From Ochrobactrum sp. Q0168 (GTDB taxonomy: Bacteria > Pseudomonadota > Alphaproteobacteria > Rhizobiales > Rhizobiaceae): a stretch of DNA of 64,000 nt. Both the position numbers and the translations under genes were made by a program. Shown piece by piece: positions 36,970-45,374 of the stretch. The notes beneath the pieces were generated by a model. It saw only the letters and a program-made list of their open reading frames with translations. It ran no database searches and was not told the origin of the DNA. Each line of letters starts with the position of its first letter. Within the stretch, counting starts at the first letter, position 1. The stretch lies in NCBI RefSeq assembly GCF_016427605.1, contig NZ_JAELXQ010000001.1, positions 836,137 to 900,136 of the forward strand, written 5' to 3'.

Positions 36970-38217
36970 ATGTTCAACGAAAGGGCTCCGTGCCTCGACG
37001 GGATTCGCGTGCTGGATTTCACGCGCGTTCTGGCCGGGCCGTTCTGCACCGCATTGCTTGGCGATCTTGGCGCGGAAGTCATCAAGATCGAAAGTCCGGA
37101 AGGCGACGACTATCGCCATATCACGCCGGGCACAGCCGATGGCGGCGGCTTGTTCTTGCTGATGAACCGCAACAAGAAGAGCATCTCCATTGATCTGCGC
37201 AAGGAACGCGGGCGGCACATCGTCCGCGAACTGGCAAAGAATGCCGATATCATCGTAGAAAATTTCCGCCCCGGCGTGATGGAGCGGCTGGGGCTCGGGC
37301 ATGCCGAGCTTGCCAAAGACAATCCACGGCTGATCCATGTGGCGATTTCCGGCTTCGGCCAGCAAAGCCCGATGGGCAATCTGCCTGCTTACGATCTCGT
37401 CGTGCAGGCTGTGACCGGTTTCATGGATATTTCCGGTGAACCGGATGGGCCACCGATGATGACCGGCGAATCCGTTGCGGACCTGACCGCCGGGCTTTTT
37501 GCATCCTGGTCGGCGCTGGCCGCCCTTCTTGCCCGCGAGCGCACGGGCAAGGGCCAGTTTGTCGATGTCGCCATGTATGATTGCCTGTTCAATCTTCTGC
37601 CTGCAGCACTTACCCAGCAGCTTTATGGCAGCAAGCCGCCGAAGCGGGTTGGAAACCGTCACCCTTTGAGCGCGCCTTTCGGGGTCTTTGCGGCTGCAGA
37701 CGGCTATTTGACGATTGCCGTTTTAAGTTCCAAACAGTTCGCCGGTCTGGCGGAGGCTCTCGGCCAACCGCAGCTTGCAACCGACCAGCGCTTTGCCACG
37801 GCGACCGCACGCAACGAAAACCACGCCGAACTGAAGGCCATCATCGAGGCCTGGAGCACTGCAATAAATGTCGAACAGGTGATTGAGGCTTTGCAGGCCC
37901 ACGATGTGCCCTGCTCGCCCGTTCTCTCGGTCTCCGATGCGACCGGCAGCGAACAGGTGCGTGCGCGCGGGCTGTTGCCGGAAGTCAGCTCTCCCAGCGG
38001 TCCGGTGCGCGTTCTGCGCCAACCGGCCAGGTTTTCCGGCATGGATTGCCCCGCCCCGACACCGCCGCCAGCTTTGGGCGCGCATGCCGCCGACATATTG
38101 CATGAAAAACTGGAACTTACTGCCGCGGATATCGAAAGCCTCGTGCGTGACGGCGTGCTGCACGGCCTGACACTGCAACCGCAGCCGCTTTTAAAGGAAA
38201 CCAACCATGACGCATGA
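36970..38217 (+). CDS. CaiB/BaiF family (class III) CoA-transferase
   Basis: 415 residues, with AAGGGG ahead of the ATG. The start LDGIRVLDFTRVLAGPFCTA and ENFRPGVMERLGLGHAELAK are class III CoA-transferase hallmarks; the catalytic Asp is in VDVAMYDCLFNLLP. It moves CoA between acyl groups, with the acceptor acid unknown. It overlaps the following acyl-CoA dehydrogenase gene by 11 bases, so the enzyme probably activates an acid that the dehydrogenase then oxidises. Confidence 0.9.
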   Translation: MFNERAPCLDGIRVLDFTRVLAGPFCTALLGDLGAEVIKIESPEGDDYRHITPGTADGGGLFLLMNRNKKSISIDLRKERGRHIVRELAKNADIIVENFRPGVMERLGLGHAELAKDNPRLIHVAISGFGQQSPMGNLPAYDLVVQAVTGFMDISGEPDGPPMMTGESVADLTAGLFASWSALAALLARERTGKGQFVDVAMYDCLFNLLPAALTQQLYGSKPPKRVGNRHPLSAPFGVFAAADGYLTIAVLSSKQFAGLAEALGQPQLATDQRFATATARNENHAELKAIIEAWSTAINVEQVIEALQAHDVPCSPVLSVSDATGSEQVRARGLLPEVSSPSGPVRVLRQPARFSGMDCPAPTPPPALGAHAADILHEKLELTAADIESLVRDGVLHGLTLQPQPLLKETNHDA

Positions 38218-39370
38218 TTGCCTGCTGACCGACGAACAACGGATGATCCGCGACAGTGCGCGCAGCTTTGCCCGTGAAAAACTGGCCCCGACCGCTGCCA
38301 TGCGCGACCGTGAGCACCATTATTTTCCACGGACCGAAATGCAGGAGCTGGGAGAGCTGGGCTTTCTCGGCATGCTGGTTGCCGAGGAATGGGGCGGCGT
38401 TGCCACCGACCATCTGAGCTATGTGCTGGCGCTGGAAGAAATCGCCGCCGCCGATGGCAGCATCGGCGCGATGATGGCGCTGCACAATGGTCTCATTTCG
38501 ACACCGTTGCGCGTGCACGGGAGCGACCGGCAGAAGGAGCTTTATCTGCGCCCGCTGGCGGAAGGCCGCTTCAACGGCGCTTTCGGCCTGACCGAGCCGG
38601 AAGCCGGGTCCAATGCTTTCGCAATCCGCACCAAGGCGGTCCGTGTCGATGGCGGCTTTCGTCTCACCGGTGCAAAGCAGTTCATGTCGAACGGCAAATC
38701 CGCCGATATCGCCATTATTTTTGCTGCGACCGAGAGCGACGATCCGCGCCGCCGCATCACCGCCTTTCTGGTTTCGCCGACTGCACCGGGCTATGTCTGC
38801 GTGCGCGTCGAAGACAAACTCGGCCTCGCCGCCTCGGAAACCTGTCAGGTGCAGCTCGATGATGTTTTCGTGGCCGACGACCATGTGCTGGGTGAAGTCG
38901 GCGGCGGTTATGCTCTGGCGATGAGCACGCTGGAACTTGGTCGCCTTGGCATCGCGGCGCAATCGCTTGGGCTGGCGCAGGCGGCCTTCGACCATGCCCA
39001 TGCCTATGCGCTGGAACGGCAGACTTTCGGCAAAGCCATCATCGAACATCAGGCGGTCGGTTTCCGGCTGGCGGAAATGCACACGCAGATCAAGGTGGCG
39101 CGCAGCTATCTGCATTATGTCGCAAGGCTGCGCGATGCAGGCCAGCCCTGCAAGACGGAAGCCGCCATGGCAAAACTCTTCGCCTCCGAGATTGCTGAGA
39201 AAGTCGCCTCGGAAGCGATTCAGGTTCACGGCGGTTATGGCTATCTCAAGGATTTCGCCGTGGAACGCATCTATCGCGACGCCCGCATCTGCCGCATTTA
39301 CGAAGGAACCAGCGATATTCAAAAACTGATTATCGCAGGCTCCCTCGCTAAGAAAGACAAGGCGGTTTGA
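38207..39370 (+). CDS. Acyl-CoA dehydrogenase
   Basis: 387 residues, the usual length. Family signatures include FGLTEPEAGSNAFAIRTKAV, GAKQFMSNGKSADIAIIF and the C-terminal RDARICRIYEGTSDIQKLII, in which the Glu of YEGTSDIQ is the likely catalytic base. FAD-dependent; passes electrons to ETF. Its start overlaps the CoA-transferase stop, so the two are translationally linked. Confidence 0.92.
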   Translation: MTHDCLLTDEQRMIRDSARSFAREKLAPTAAMRDREHHYFPRTEMQELGELGFLGMLVAEEWGGVATDHLSYVLALEEIAAADGSIGAMMALHNGLISTPLRVHGSDRQKELYLRPLAEGRFNGAFGLTEPEAGSNAFAIRTKAVRVDGGFRLTGAKQFMSNGKSADIAIIFAATESDDPRRRITAFLVSPTAPGYVCVRVEDKLGLAASETCQVQLDDVFVADDHVLGEVGGGYALAMSTLELGRLGIAAQSLGLAQAAFDHAHAYALERQTFGKAIIEHQAVGFRLAEMHTQIKVARSYLHYVARLRDAGQPCKTEAAMAKLFASEIAEKVASEAIQVHGGYGYLKDFAVERIYRDARICRIYEGTSDIQKLIIAGSLAKKDKAV

Positions 39371-39387
39371 CCGGACCGCGCGCGGCT

Positions 39388-40182
39388 TCACCTTGCGTGA
39401 GGCCGCGCTGCCGGGCGGTAGCCATCCGCACCCCAATGCAGCACGACGCCCCGGCGACGGTCGCTTTCGCGCGGCGGGTTATAGTGCCGGTGCAGCATGG
39501 CGAGGGCCGTTTTCAAGACAACCTTGCCAGAACGCACCGGCCATTGCCGCTCACGCTCCACGCGCTCCAGCCCTTTCAGGAAACAGCACACATCGACCAG
39601 CACGCCGTTTAACTCCGGTCCGACCGCCTCAAGCGCCCGCTCAACCCGCATCCGGCTGGCAAGCGCAATATCGGTTAGTTCCGCCATGCTGCCCGCCCCA
39701 CCGCGCCCGCCGCCTCCCACGCTGATATCCCAACGCGACGTGATTGACGGCATCAGCGACCCCCGCGTGAAATCCGCCCGCAAGCGTTCCCCCGCACGGA
39801 ACTCGTCTTCAGAAATGAAGGCATTTCCGTCAGGTCCTTTACGCCGATAGAGCATGGCCAGCGGCGATTCCGCTAGATTGATCTCGACCGTCTCGCCTGG
39901 AGCCGTTTCGACGGAAGCGGTAATACGCGCCGGTTCATGCATCGCCTTTCTGGCGGATTTTGCGCTCCCGCGCCCCTTACCGGAAAGCGCCAGCTTCTGC
40001 CCGTCCACCCGCAGCAAACCCTTGCCGCACATGGCTGCGATTTCATCCCGGGTGATCGCTATCGACCCCTGCTCGCCAACCAGCAGCATATGCGTGTCGC
40101 GAACCGAATCCTGTATTTCGCAGGCGCCTGTTTTCAGGAAACGCATCACGCGCATTTCGGACGTCGAAAACTGTGTGGTCAT
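39388..40182 (-). CDS. DUF6456 domain protein
   Basis: 264 residues. The N-terminal region looks like a winged-helix module (MRVMRFLKTGACEIQDSV, ITRDEIAAMCGKGLLRVDGQ); the C-terminal half (ALASRMRVERALEAVGPELN, LVDVCCFLKGLERVERERQW, RSGKVVLKTALAMLHRHYNP) is the conserved DUF6456 part found in Rhizobiales. It overlaps the upstream DnaA-domain-IV-like gene by four bases (ATGA), so the two form an operon. A DNA-related role is likely but not shown. Confidence 0.78.
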   Translation of the reverse strand: MTTQFSTSEMRVMRFLKTGACEIQDSVRDTHMLLVGEQGSIAITRDEIAAMCGKGLLRVDGQKLALSGKGRGSAKSARKAMHEPARITASVETAPGETVEINLAESPLAMLYRRKGPDGNAFISEDEFRAGERLRADFTRGSLMPSITSRWDISVGGGGRGGAGSMAELTDIALASRMRVERALEAVGPELNGVLVDVCCFLKGLERVERERQWPVRSGKVVLKTALAMLHRHYNPPRESDRRRGVVLHWGADGYRPAARPHAR

Positions 40183-40631
40183 GCCGCCATCCTCCAGGTT
40201 GAAAAGGCCGAATTCACGATGCGTTCAAAGGCGGTGACAATGGCGTCGAAATCGACATCGTCGCGCATATCCTCCACGAGATGACAGGCATGCATCACCG
40301 TGGTGCGATCCCGCGCAAACCCCAGCGCCACCTCCCGCATCGCCAGGCCGAACGATGTATGGGCCACATACATCCCGATCTGCCGGACGCGCGCCACATT
40401 GCGCCGGCAGCGCGTCGGCGCACGCAGCTCCTTGCCGTCCACGCCGAACGCCGCCACAAGAAGATCGATCAGCGTCTCGCACAATCGCACGCTGTGCTCC
40501 TCCCGCTTGCGATCCGTCATTCCTTCAACCGGGTCGAGAAGAAGGGGCCTCCCATGCCGGGCCGCGATCAGCCTCAACGCTTCAAAAGCATCCGCCCGTG
40601 TATGAATGACATCCGATAGTTCCAAAGACAT
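40179..40631 (-). CDS. DnaA domain-IV-like DNA-binding protein
   Basis: 150 residues. The central block RVRQIGMYVAHTSFGLAMRE followed by VALGFARDRTTVMHACHLVE is the helix-turn-helix signature of DnaA domain IV, which reads DnaA boxes, but the AAA+ ATPase domain is absent. Proteins of this type could compete with or report on DnaA at its boxes (inference). It is the first gene of a pair with the DUF6456 gene. Confidence 0.82.
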   Translation of the reverse strand: MSLELSDVIHTRADAFEALRLIAARHGRPLLLDPVEGMTDRKREEHSVRLCETLIDLLVAAFGVDGKELRAPTRCRRNVARVRQIGMYVAHTSFGLAMREVALGFARDRTTVMHACHLVEDMRDDVDFDAIVTAFERIVNSAFSTWRMAA

Positions 40632-40967
40632 TCATCTTCCCTCATCTGAATAGGAATATCTTCTTATAATGAGGAAATTGCAAGGGAGGATAAGTTTGCG
40701 GGATAGACTTTGGAATAGTCGATGCGACGCTGATGAGGGACGCTTTCCACTATCAAGGCGGAAAAGCCACGACGGCTACCTCGCCTGATACAAATATCTA
40801 TCTGTTTTATATATGTATTTTTCATAGCCATCCAGAGGTGCTCTGAGCCGACCGATAGGCAAGATGCTGGCCCGCATGTCAAAAAGGCCTCTCAGGATAT
40901 AGGAATATTATCCACATCGTTCGAAACGCACCCATCCTGTTTGCATCGACAAACAAGGATGAGAACC
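40632..40967. other. Intergenic region between divergent genes
   Basis: No protein gene is supported here. It carries the promoters of the DnaA-like gene (minus) and of the small gene after 40941 (plus). The segment is lower in G+C than its surroundings; no clear operator was found. Confidence 0.4.
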
Positions 40968-41384
40968 TTGAAAACCGCGCTGGAACAGGCCCGCGAAACC
41001 TTTCTCGCACAAGGTGAACGAAACCGCTCAAACGCCGTGCAGCGCGTGGCCCTGCAAATCATGGCGGGAATAGATATTGACTGGCTGATGCAGGCATCGG
41101 GAGTGGAACAGCAGCAAGCAGCGCGCCGCCTCACCCGACTGATCGAACGTGAGCGGCTTAAAGGCGCGAATGGCCACTGGAGCTATGATCTCAATCGCCA
41201 CATCGCCCTGAAACAGGCGCTCGACCGGTTGGAGGGCAAAGACACCCGCGAGGTTCCTCGCACCGCACGCGGAACGCGAAAGGATTACGGTCAAAAGAAA
41301 CGCATTCAAGCAACCGCGTCAAAAGGCCATCATAGGCAATGGCCGATGTTGCATGAGACGACCAACGCCATCTCACAAAGATAA
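40968..41384 (+). CDS. Conserved small cytosolic protein (HWSYDLNRHIALKQA family)
   Basis: 138 residues from a TTG with AAGGA eight bases upstream; an ATG at 40959 and a TTG at 40941 are alternatives in the same frame. A predicted helix-turn-helix-like core (ALQIMAGIDIDWLMQASGVE, AARRLTRLIERERLKGANG) is followed by the strongly conserved HWSYDLNRHIALKQALDRLE and a basic, probably disordered tail. I recall homologues as hypothetical proteins across Rhizobiales. DNA or RNA binding is plausible but unproven. Confidence 0.65.
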   Translation: MKTALEQARETFLAQGERNRSNAVQRVALQIMAGIDIDWLMQASGVEQQQAARRLTRLIERERLKGANGHWSYDLNRHIALKQALDRLEGKDTREVPRTARGTRKDYGQKKRIQATASKGHHRQWPMLHETTNAISQR

Positions 41385-41548
41385 AACTGCGCGAATGGAT
41401 ATTCCGCCAAAGCCGTTACCCATGAAACGCAAAGAGCGCGCCCTTTCCTGCCTGCGGCAGATCGGGGCACGCTCTCTTTTTTTAGTCCGACACATCTTAA
41501 TCCGAAAACCGTTTCACAGTTCTCGCGATGCGCTGTCAAGATCGCTGA

Positions 41549-41977
41549 TTAAGCGCCCTTCGGCTTGCGGCCAAGGCCCATCTTCTTTGCCAGACGCGAA
41601 CGCGCGGCGGCATAGTTCGGAGCGACCATCGGATAGTTAGGATCGAGATCCCACTTTTCGCGGTACTGTTCCGGGGTCATGTTGTAATGGGTCATCAGGT
41701 GGCGCTTGAGCGACTTGAACTTCTTGCCGTCTTCGAGGCAGATGATGTAGTCGTCATGAACCGACTTCTTCGGATTGACGGCTGGCTTCGGCTTTTCGAC
41801 GACAACCGGCGCTTCTTCACGTTCCACATGACGCTTGAAAGCGGCATGAACATCGGCGATCAACAGTGGCAACTCGCCCGCACGAATCGAATTATTGCCA
41901 ACATAAGCAGCGACAACATCCGCGGTCAGGCTCAGAAGCAGTTCTGCGCTTTCGTCGTGCGTATCCAGATTTTCCAT
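41549..41977 (-). CDS. mucR: MucR/Ros-family zinc-finger transcriptional regulator
   Basis: 142 residues from the ATG at 41977, which has AAGGAAAA upstream; the frame is open further but without family similarity. The zinc finger reads [19 protein letters not shown], with Cys-x2-Asp instead of the Cys-x2-Cys of Ros, plus two histidines; [20 protein letters not shown] and the basic end [15 protein letters not shown] complete the family pattern. The N-terminal half forms oligomers. MucR is a global, H-NS-like silencer of AT-rich promoters, needed for virulence in Brucella. Confidence 0.95.
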   Translation of the reverse strand: MENLDTHDESAELLLSLTADVVAAYVGNNSIRAGELPLLIADVHAAFKRHVEREEAPVVVEKPKPAVNPKKSVHDDYIICLEDGKKFKSLKRHLMTHYNMTPEQYREKWDLDPNYPMVAPNYAAARSRLAKKMGLGRKPKGA

Positions 41978-42552
41978 CGGTTTTCCTTTTTTACTTCTTA
42001 TCGTTTGTTTTTCCGCAATTTTCGGCATCGATGACACATCTGAAGTCGTGATTGCGTATCTCAGAACTCTAGCCAGCTCATTTATGACCGCACTTAACAA
42101 CTAGCATCTGCTTTTGCAATAGAATTGTTGTGCGAAATTACATTAATAATAGCCTATTATTCTTCACGTCACAAATAAAAATAACGAAAACAAAGCCATT
42201 TCGTGGATATCTGAGCTCGGCAATTTCATCGGTTCAATCATGACGCGCATCGTTTATTGCCGATAAAGCAACCATATATAGTCTTTCGTCACGGCACGCA
42301 TAATTTGTGTGACCAAAATCAACAACCGCCGTTTGCTTGTTGCTATGTCGTAGCCTCTCGAAACAAACACTTTTCACCAATTGCAGCACTGCCCCTAAAA
42401 TCGGGCGCGAAAAAGGCATTGCTTAAATATATTTCGTTGAAATCAACTCGCTTTCGGCTGTGCTCGAAACTATATATGCATCAATATCCGCCTTCCAAAG
42501 GGTCTTTAGAGCGACCCGCAACAATTTGAAACAATGTTCGTTGGAATCTTGA
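41978..42552. promoter_or_regulatory. Long AT-rich region upstream of mucR
   Basis: This 575-base stretch between the divergent mucR and oligopeptidase B genes has no supported gene. It is rich in AT tracts and TpA steps, the type of DNA bound by MucR, and holds a perfect palindrome AATAATA-GCC-TATTATT at 42145-42161. MucR is known to repress its own gene, so autoregulatory sites are expected here. Operator function of the palindrome is inference. Confidence 0.5.
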
Positions 42553-44661
42553 ATGTCTCACAACTTTTGCCAGCCGCAGCCTCCGCACGCCCCAAAACAT
42601 CCGCATAACGATACCCGTCACGGCATTACCCGCACAGACGACTACGCCTGGCTTCGTGCAGACAACTGGCAGGAAGTCTTCAAGGACCCGTCAGTTCTTT
42701 CCCCGGAAATACGCGCGCATCTCGATGCTGAGAACGCCTATCAGGCAAGCCTGATGCAGAACACGGAAGCGGTGCAGAAAGAGCTTTTCGCGGAAATGCG
42801 CGGTCGCATCAAGGAAGATGATTCCTCGGTGCCCTCGAAGGACGGTCCCTATGCTTACGGCGTTTCCTACCGAACCGGGGGCGAGCAGCCCTACTTCATT
42901 CGCACGCCGCGCGATGGCGGGGCGGAAACGATCCTGCTTGATGGCGACAAGGAAGGTGAAGGCAAGGCCTATTTCCGGCTTGCTTCGGCAGACCACGCCC
43001 CTAATCACAATCTTTTGATCTGGGGATATGACGACAAGGGATCGGAATTCTACAAGCTGAAGGTGCGTGATCTCACGACCATGGCCGAGCTATCGGACAT
43101 AATCACCGACACCAATGGCGGCGGCACGTGGGATGCAGAAAGCAAAGGCTTTTTCTATACGCGGCTCGATGAAAATCATCGCCCGTCGAAAGTTTTCTAT
43201 CACCGCATCGGCACGGACCAGTCCGAAGACCGGCTGATCTTTGAAGAACAGGACGCCGGCTTCTTCCTCGGCGTCGGCGGCTCCGCGCTGGACGACTATA
43301 TCTTCATTGATATTCACGACCACGAAACATCGGAATGCTGGCTGCTGCCCGCCAATGATCCGGCGGCCCAGCCGCAACTGATCATGGCGCGCAAAACCGG
43401 CACGGAATACGACATTGCGCCGGGCGGCGATGAATTCTTCATTCTGACCAATGCCGATGGCGCGAAGGACTTCAAGATTTGCAAAGCGCCAGCCAGCGCG
43501 CCGCAGCCGGAAAACTGGGTGGATGTGGTGGCGGAAAAGCCGGGCCGCCTGATCCTGTCCCACTCTGCCTACAAGCATCATCTCGTCTGGATCGAGCGGG
43601 ACAACGGCCTGCCGCGTATCATCATCCGGGATCGCAAGAGCGGCGAAGAACATGCCATTGCCTTTGACGAGGAAGCCTATTCGCTCGGCCTGCATGGCAG
43701 CGCAGAATACGACACCGAGGTCATCCGCTTCTCCTATTCTTCGATGACGACGCCGGAACAGCTCTTCGACTATAATATGCGCAGCCGCGAGCGGACCCTC
43801 TTGAAAACGCAGGAAGTCCCGTCTGGCCATGTGATCGACGATTATGTGACGCGCCGCATTCTTGCGCCCGCAGCCGATGGCGAACTGGTGCCGGTCTCGA
43901 TCCTTTATCACAAGGATACCAAGCTCGACGGCTCGGCCCCGTGCCTTCTTTATGGCTATGGCTCCTACGGCATCACCATTCCGGCAAGCTTCAGCACATC
44001 GCGCCTGTCGCTGGTGGATCGCGGTTTTGTCTATGCCATTGCGCATATTCGCGGCGGCAAGGACAAGGGTTTCGCCTGGTATGAAAACGGGAAGCGCGAC
44101 AAGAAGACGAACACCTTCACCGACTTCATCGCAGCCGCAAAGCATCTGGTCGGTGAAGGCTTCACCAGCCATGACCGCATCGTCGCCCATGGCGGCTCGG
44201 CAGGCGGCATGCTGATGGGTGCGATTGCCAATCTCGCGCCGGAAGCCTTCGGTGGGATCATCGCGGAAGTGCCGTTTGTCGATGTGCTGAACACCATGCT
44301 CGACGATACCCTGCCGCTCACCCCGCCGGAATGGCCGGAATGGGGCAACCCGATTGCCTCGGAAGCGGATTATCGCACCATCGCCGCCTATTCGCCCTAT
44401 GACAATGTGACGGCGCAAGCCTATCCGGCCATTCTGGCTGTAGCAGGCCTGACCGACCCGCGCGTCACCTATTGGGAACCGGCGAAATGGGTCGCCAAGC
44501 TGCGCGAGTTGAAAACCGATGACCATCCGGTGCTGTTCCGCATCAATATGGATGCCGGCCATGCCGGCGCTTCAGGCCGTTTTTCACGACTGGAAGAAGT
44601 CGCCTATACGCAGGCTTTCGCCCTGAAAGTCGTCGGCAAGGTTTCAGGCTTCGAAGGCTGA
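42553..44661 (+). CDS. ptrB: Oligopeptidase B (S9A serine peptidase)
   Basis: 702 residues. The N-terminal beta-propeller region runs to about residue 420. The alpha/beta-hydrolase domain has the nucleophile in VAHGGSAGGMLMGAIANLAP, the family signature PLTPPEWPEWGNP, and the catalytic His in MDAGHAGASGRF; the catalytic Asp is expected in VAGLTDPRVTYWEPAKW. The enzyme cleaves peptides after basic residues in the cytosol. It is a single gene, divergent from mucR. Confidence 0.95.
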   Translation: MSHNFCQPQPPHAPKHPHNDTRHGITRTDDYAWLRADNWQEVFKDPSVLSPEIRAHLDAENAYQASLMQNTEAVQKELFAEMRGRIKEDDSSVPSKDGPYAYGVSYRTGGEQPYFIRTPRDGGAETILLDGDKEGEGKAYFRLASADHAPNHNLLIWGYDDKGSEFYKLKVRDLTTMAELSDIITDTNGGGTWDAESKGFFYTRLDENHRPSKVFYHRIGTDQSEDRLIFEEQDAGFFLGVGGSALDDYIFIDIHDHETSECWLLPANDPAAQPQLIMARKTGTEYDIAPGGDEFFILTNADGAKDFKICKAPASAPQPENWVDVVAEKPGRLILSHSAYKHHLVWIERDNGLPRIIIRDRKSGEEHAIAFDEEAYSLGLHGSAEYDTEVIRFSYSSMTTPEQLFDYNMRSRERTLLKTQEVPSGHVIDDYVTRRILAPAADGELVPVSILYHKDTKLDGSAPCLLYGYGSYGITIPASFSTSRLSLVDRGFVYAIAHIRGGKDKGFAWYENGKRDKKTNTFTDFIAAAKHLVGEGFTSHDRIVAHGGSAGGMLMGAIANLAPEAFGGIIAEVPFVDVLNTMLDDTLPLTPPEWPEWGNPIASEADYRTIAAYSPYDNVTAQAYPAILAVAGLTDPRVTYWEPAKWVAKLRELKTDDHPVLFRINMDAGHAGASGRFSRLEEVAYTQAFALKVVGKVSGFEG

Positions 44662-44777
44662 AACACAAATCGAGCTCCAGCGGGTTAATCTCGCTGGAGC
44701 AAGTTAGAATAAGCTACACGTTCGGTCGTCAACGCCCTATATTCTCGCAGATTGAATATCGTCACGGAGATTGCATC

Positions 44778-45110
44778 ATGAAAACCGGATGCGTGACTTT
44801 TCTGGCGAGCCTCGCACTGGCGCTGCCAGTCCTTGCGCCCGCCACCACGGGCGCGATTGCGCAAGTGCGGAAAGATGTGAGCGAATATGCGGGACGGCGC
44901 TGCAGCGCGCCGCCGAAGGGCAGCGGCATAATTCTTGGCCAGTTCAGCGGCGTGGACGATTCTCCCATGGTCAGCATGGACGGTATCGTTCCAGTGGATC
45001 GCATGCGCTGCTTCACCAGCCTGTCCGAGTGCAAGGGCTGGCTCTATACGATGCAGAGCAAATATACCAATGCCGGTCCCGCAACCGTTGCCCGCTGCAT
45101 CAGGCGCTAG
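44778..45110 (+). CDS. Small secreted protein of unknown function
   Basis: 110 residues. A signal peptide (CVTFLASLALALPVLAPAT, cleavage near AIAQ) precedes a mature part with four cysteines (RRCSAPP, RMRCFTSLSECKGWLYTMQS, VARCIRR), so disulfide bonds are likely in the periplasm. No family was recognised. It lies alone between oligopeptidase B and a palindromic repeat. Confidence 0.7.
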   Translation: MKTGCVTFLASLALALPVLAPATTGAIAQVRKDVSEYAGRRCSAPPKGSGIILGQFSGVDDSPMVSMDGIVPVDRMRCFTSLSECKGWLYTMQSKYTNAGPATVARCIRR

Positions 45111-45116
45111 CACTAC

Positions 45117-45247
45117 AGTTGCATTCTTCGCCATGCCGGACTGCAACGAGCAATTTCCTGCGCGCCGGTGCTCACGTACCCAAAAGTACGCTCCGCTCCG
45201 GTGCTCGAAAATCACTCGTTTCGCCACGGCCTGACGAATTTGCAACT
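45117..45247. repeat. Terminally inverted intergenic repeat
   Basis: About 131 bases with inverted ends (AGTTGCATTCTTCGCCATGCC on the left; the right end, read on the other strand, is AGTTGCAAATTCGTCAGGCCG). The core has a direct repeat CCGGTGCTC and a GTAC...GTAC palindrome. The same core appears in many proteobacterial genomes as a dispersed element, from memory. It follows the stop codon of the small secreted protein and carries no gene. Confidence 0.5.
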
Positions 45248-45374
45248 GTCGCGCTATATCCCGCCCAAAAAACTGCAATTTTTTGCAGCGCCATAAAATG
45301 GCAATATCATCGTCGGAGGATCGGGAACGAGCAGAACACTATCGGGGGCTGAAATCGATTTGGGAGGATCGACC

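Noticed and set aside
43090..44562. 490-residue open frame antisense to oligopeptidase B
   Set aside because: The plus-strand gene has full catalytic motifs and family length; the antisense product shows no recognisable domain and reads as codon-bias shadow.
44685..45278. 197-residue minus-strand frame covering the small secreted protein and the repeat
   Set aside because: Half of it is the translated repeat element, and the other half is antisense to a gene with a clear signal peptide.
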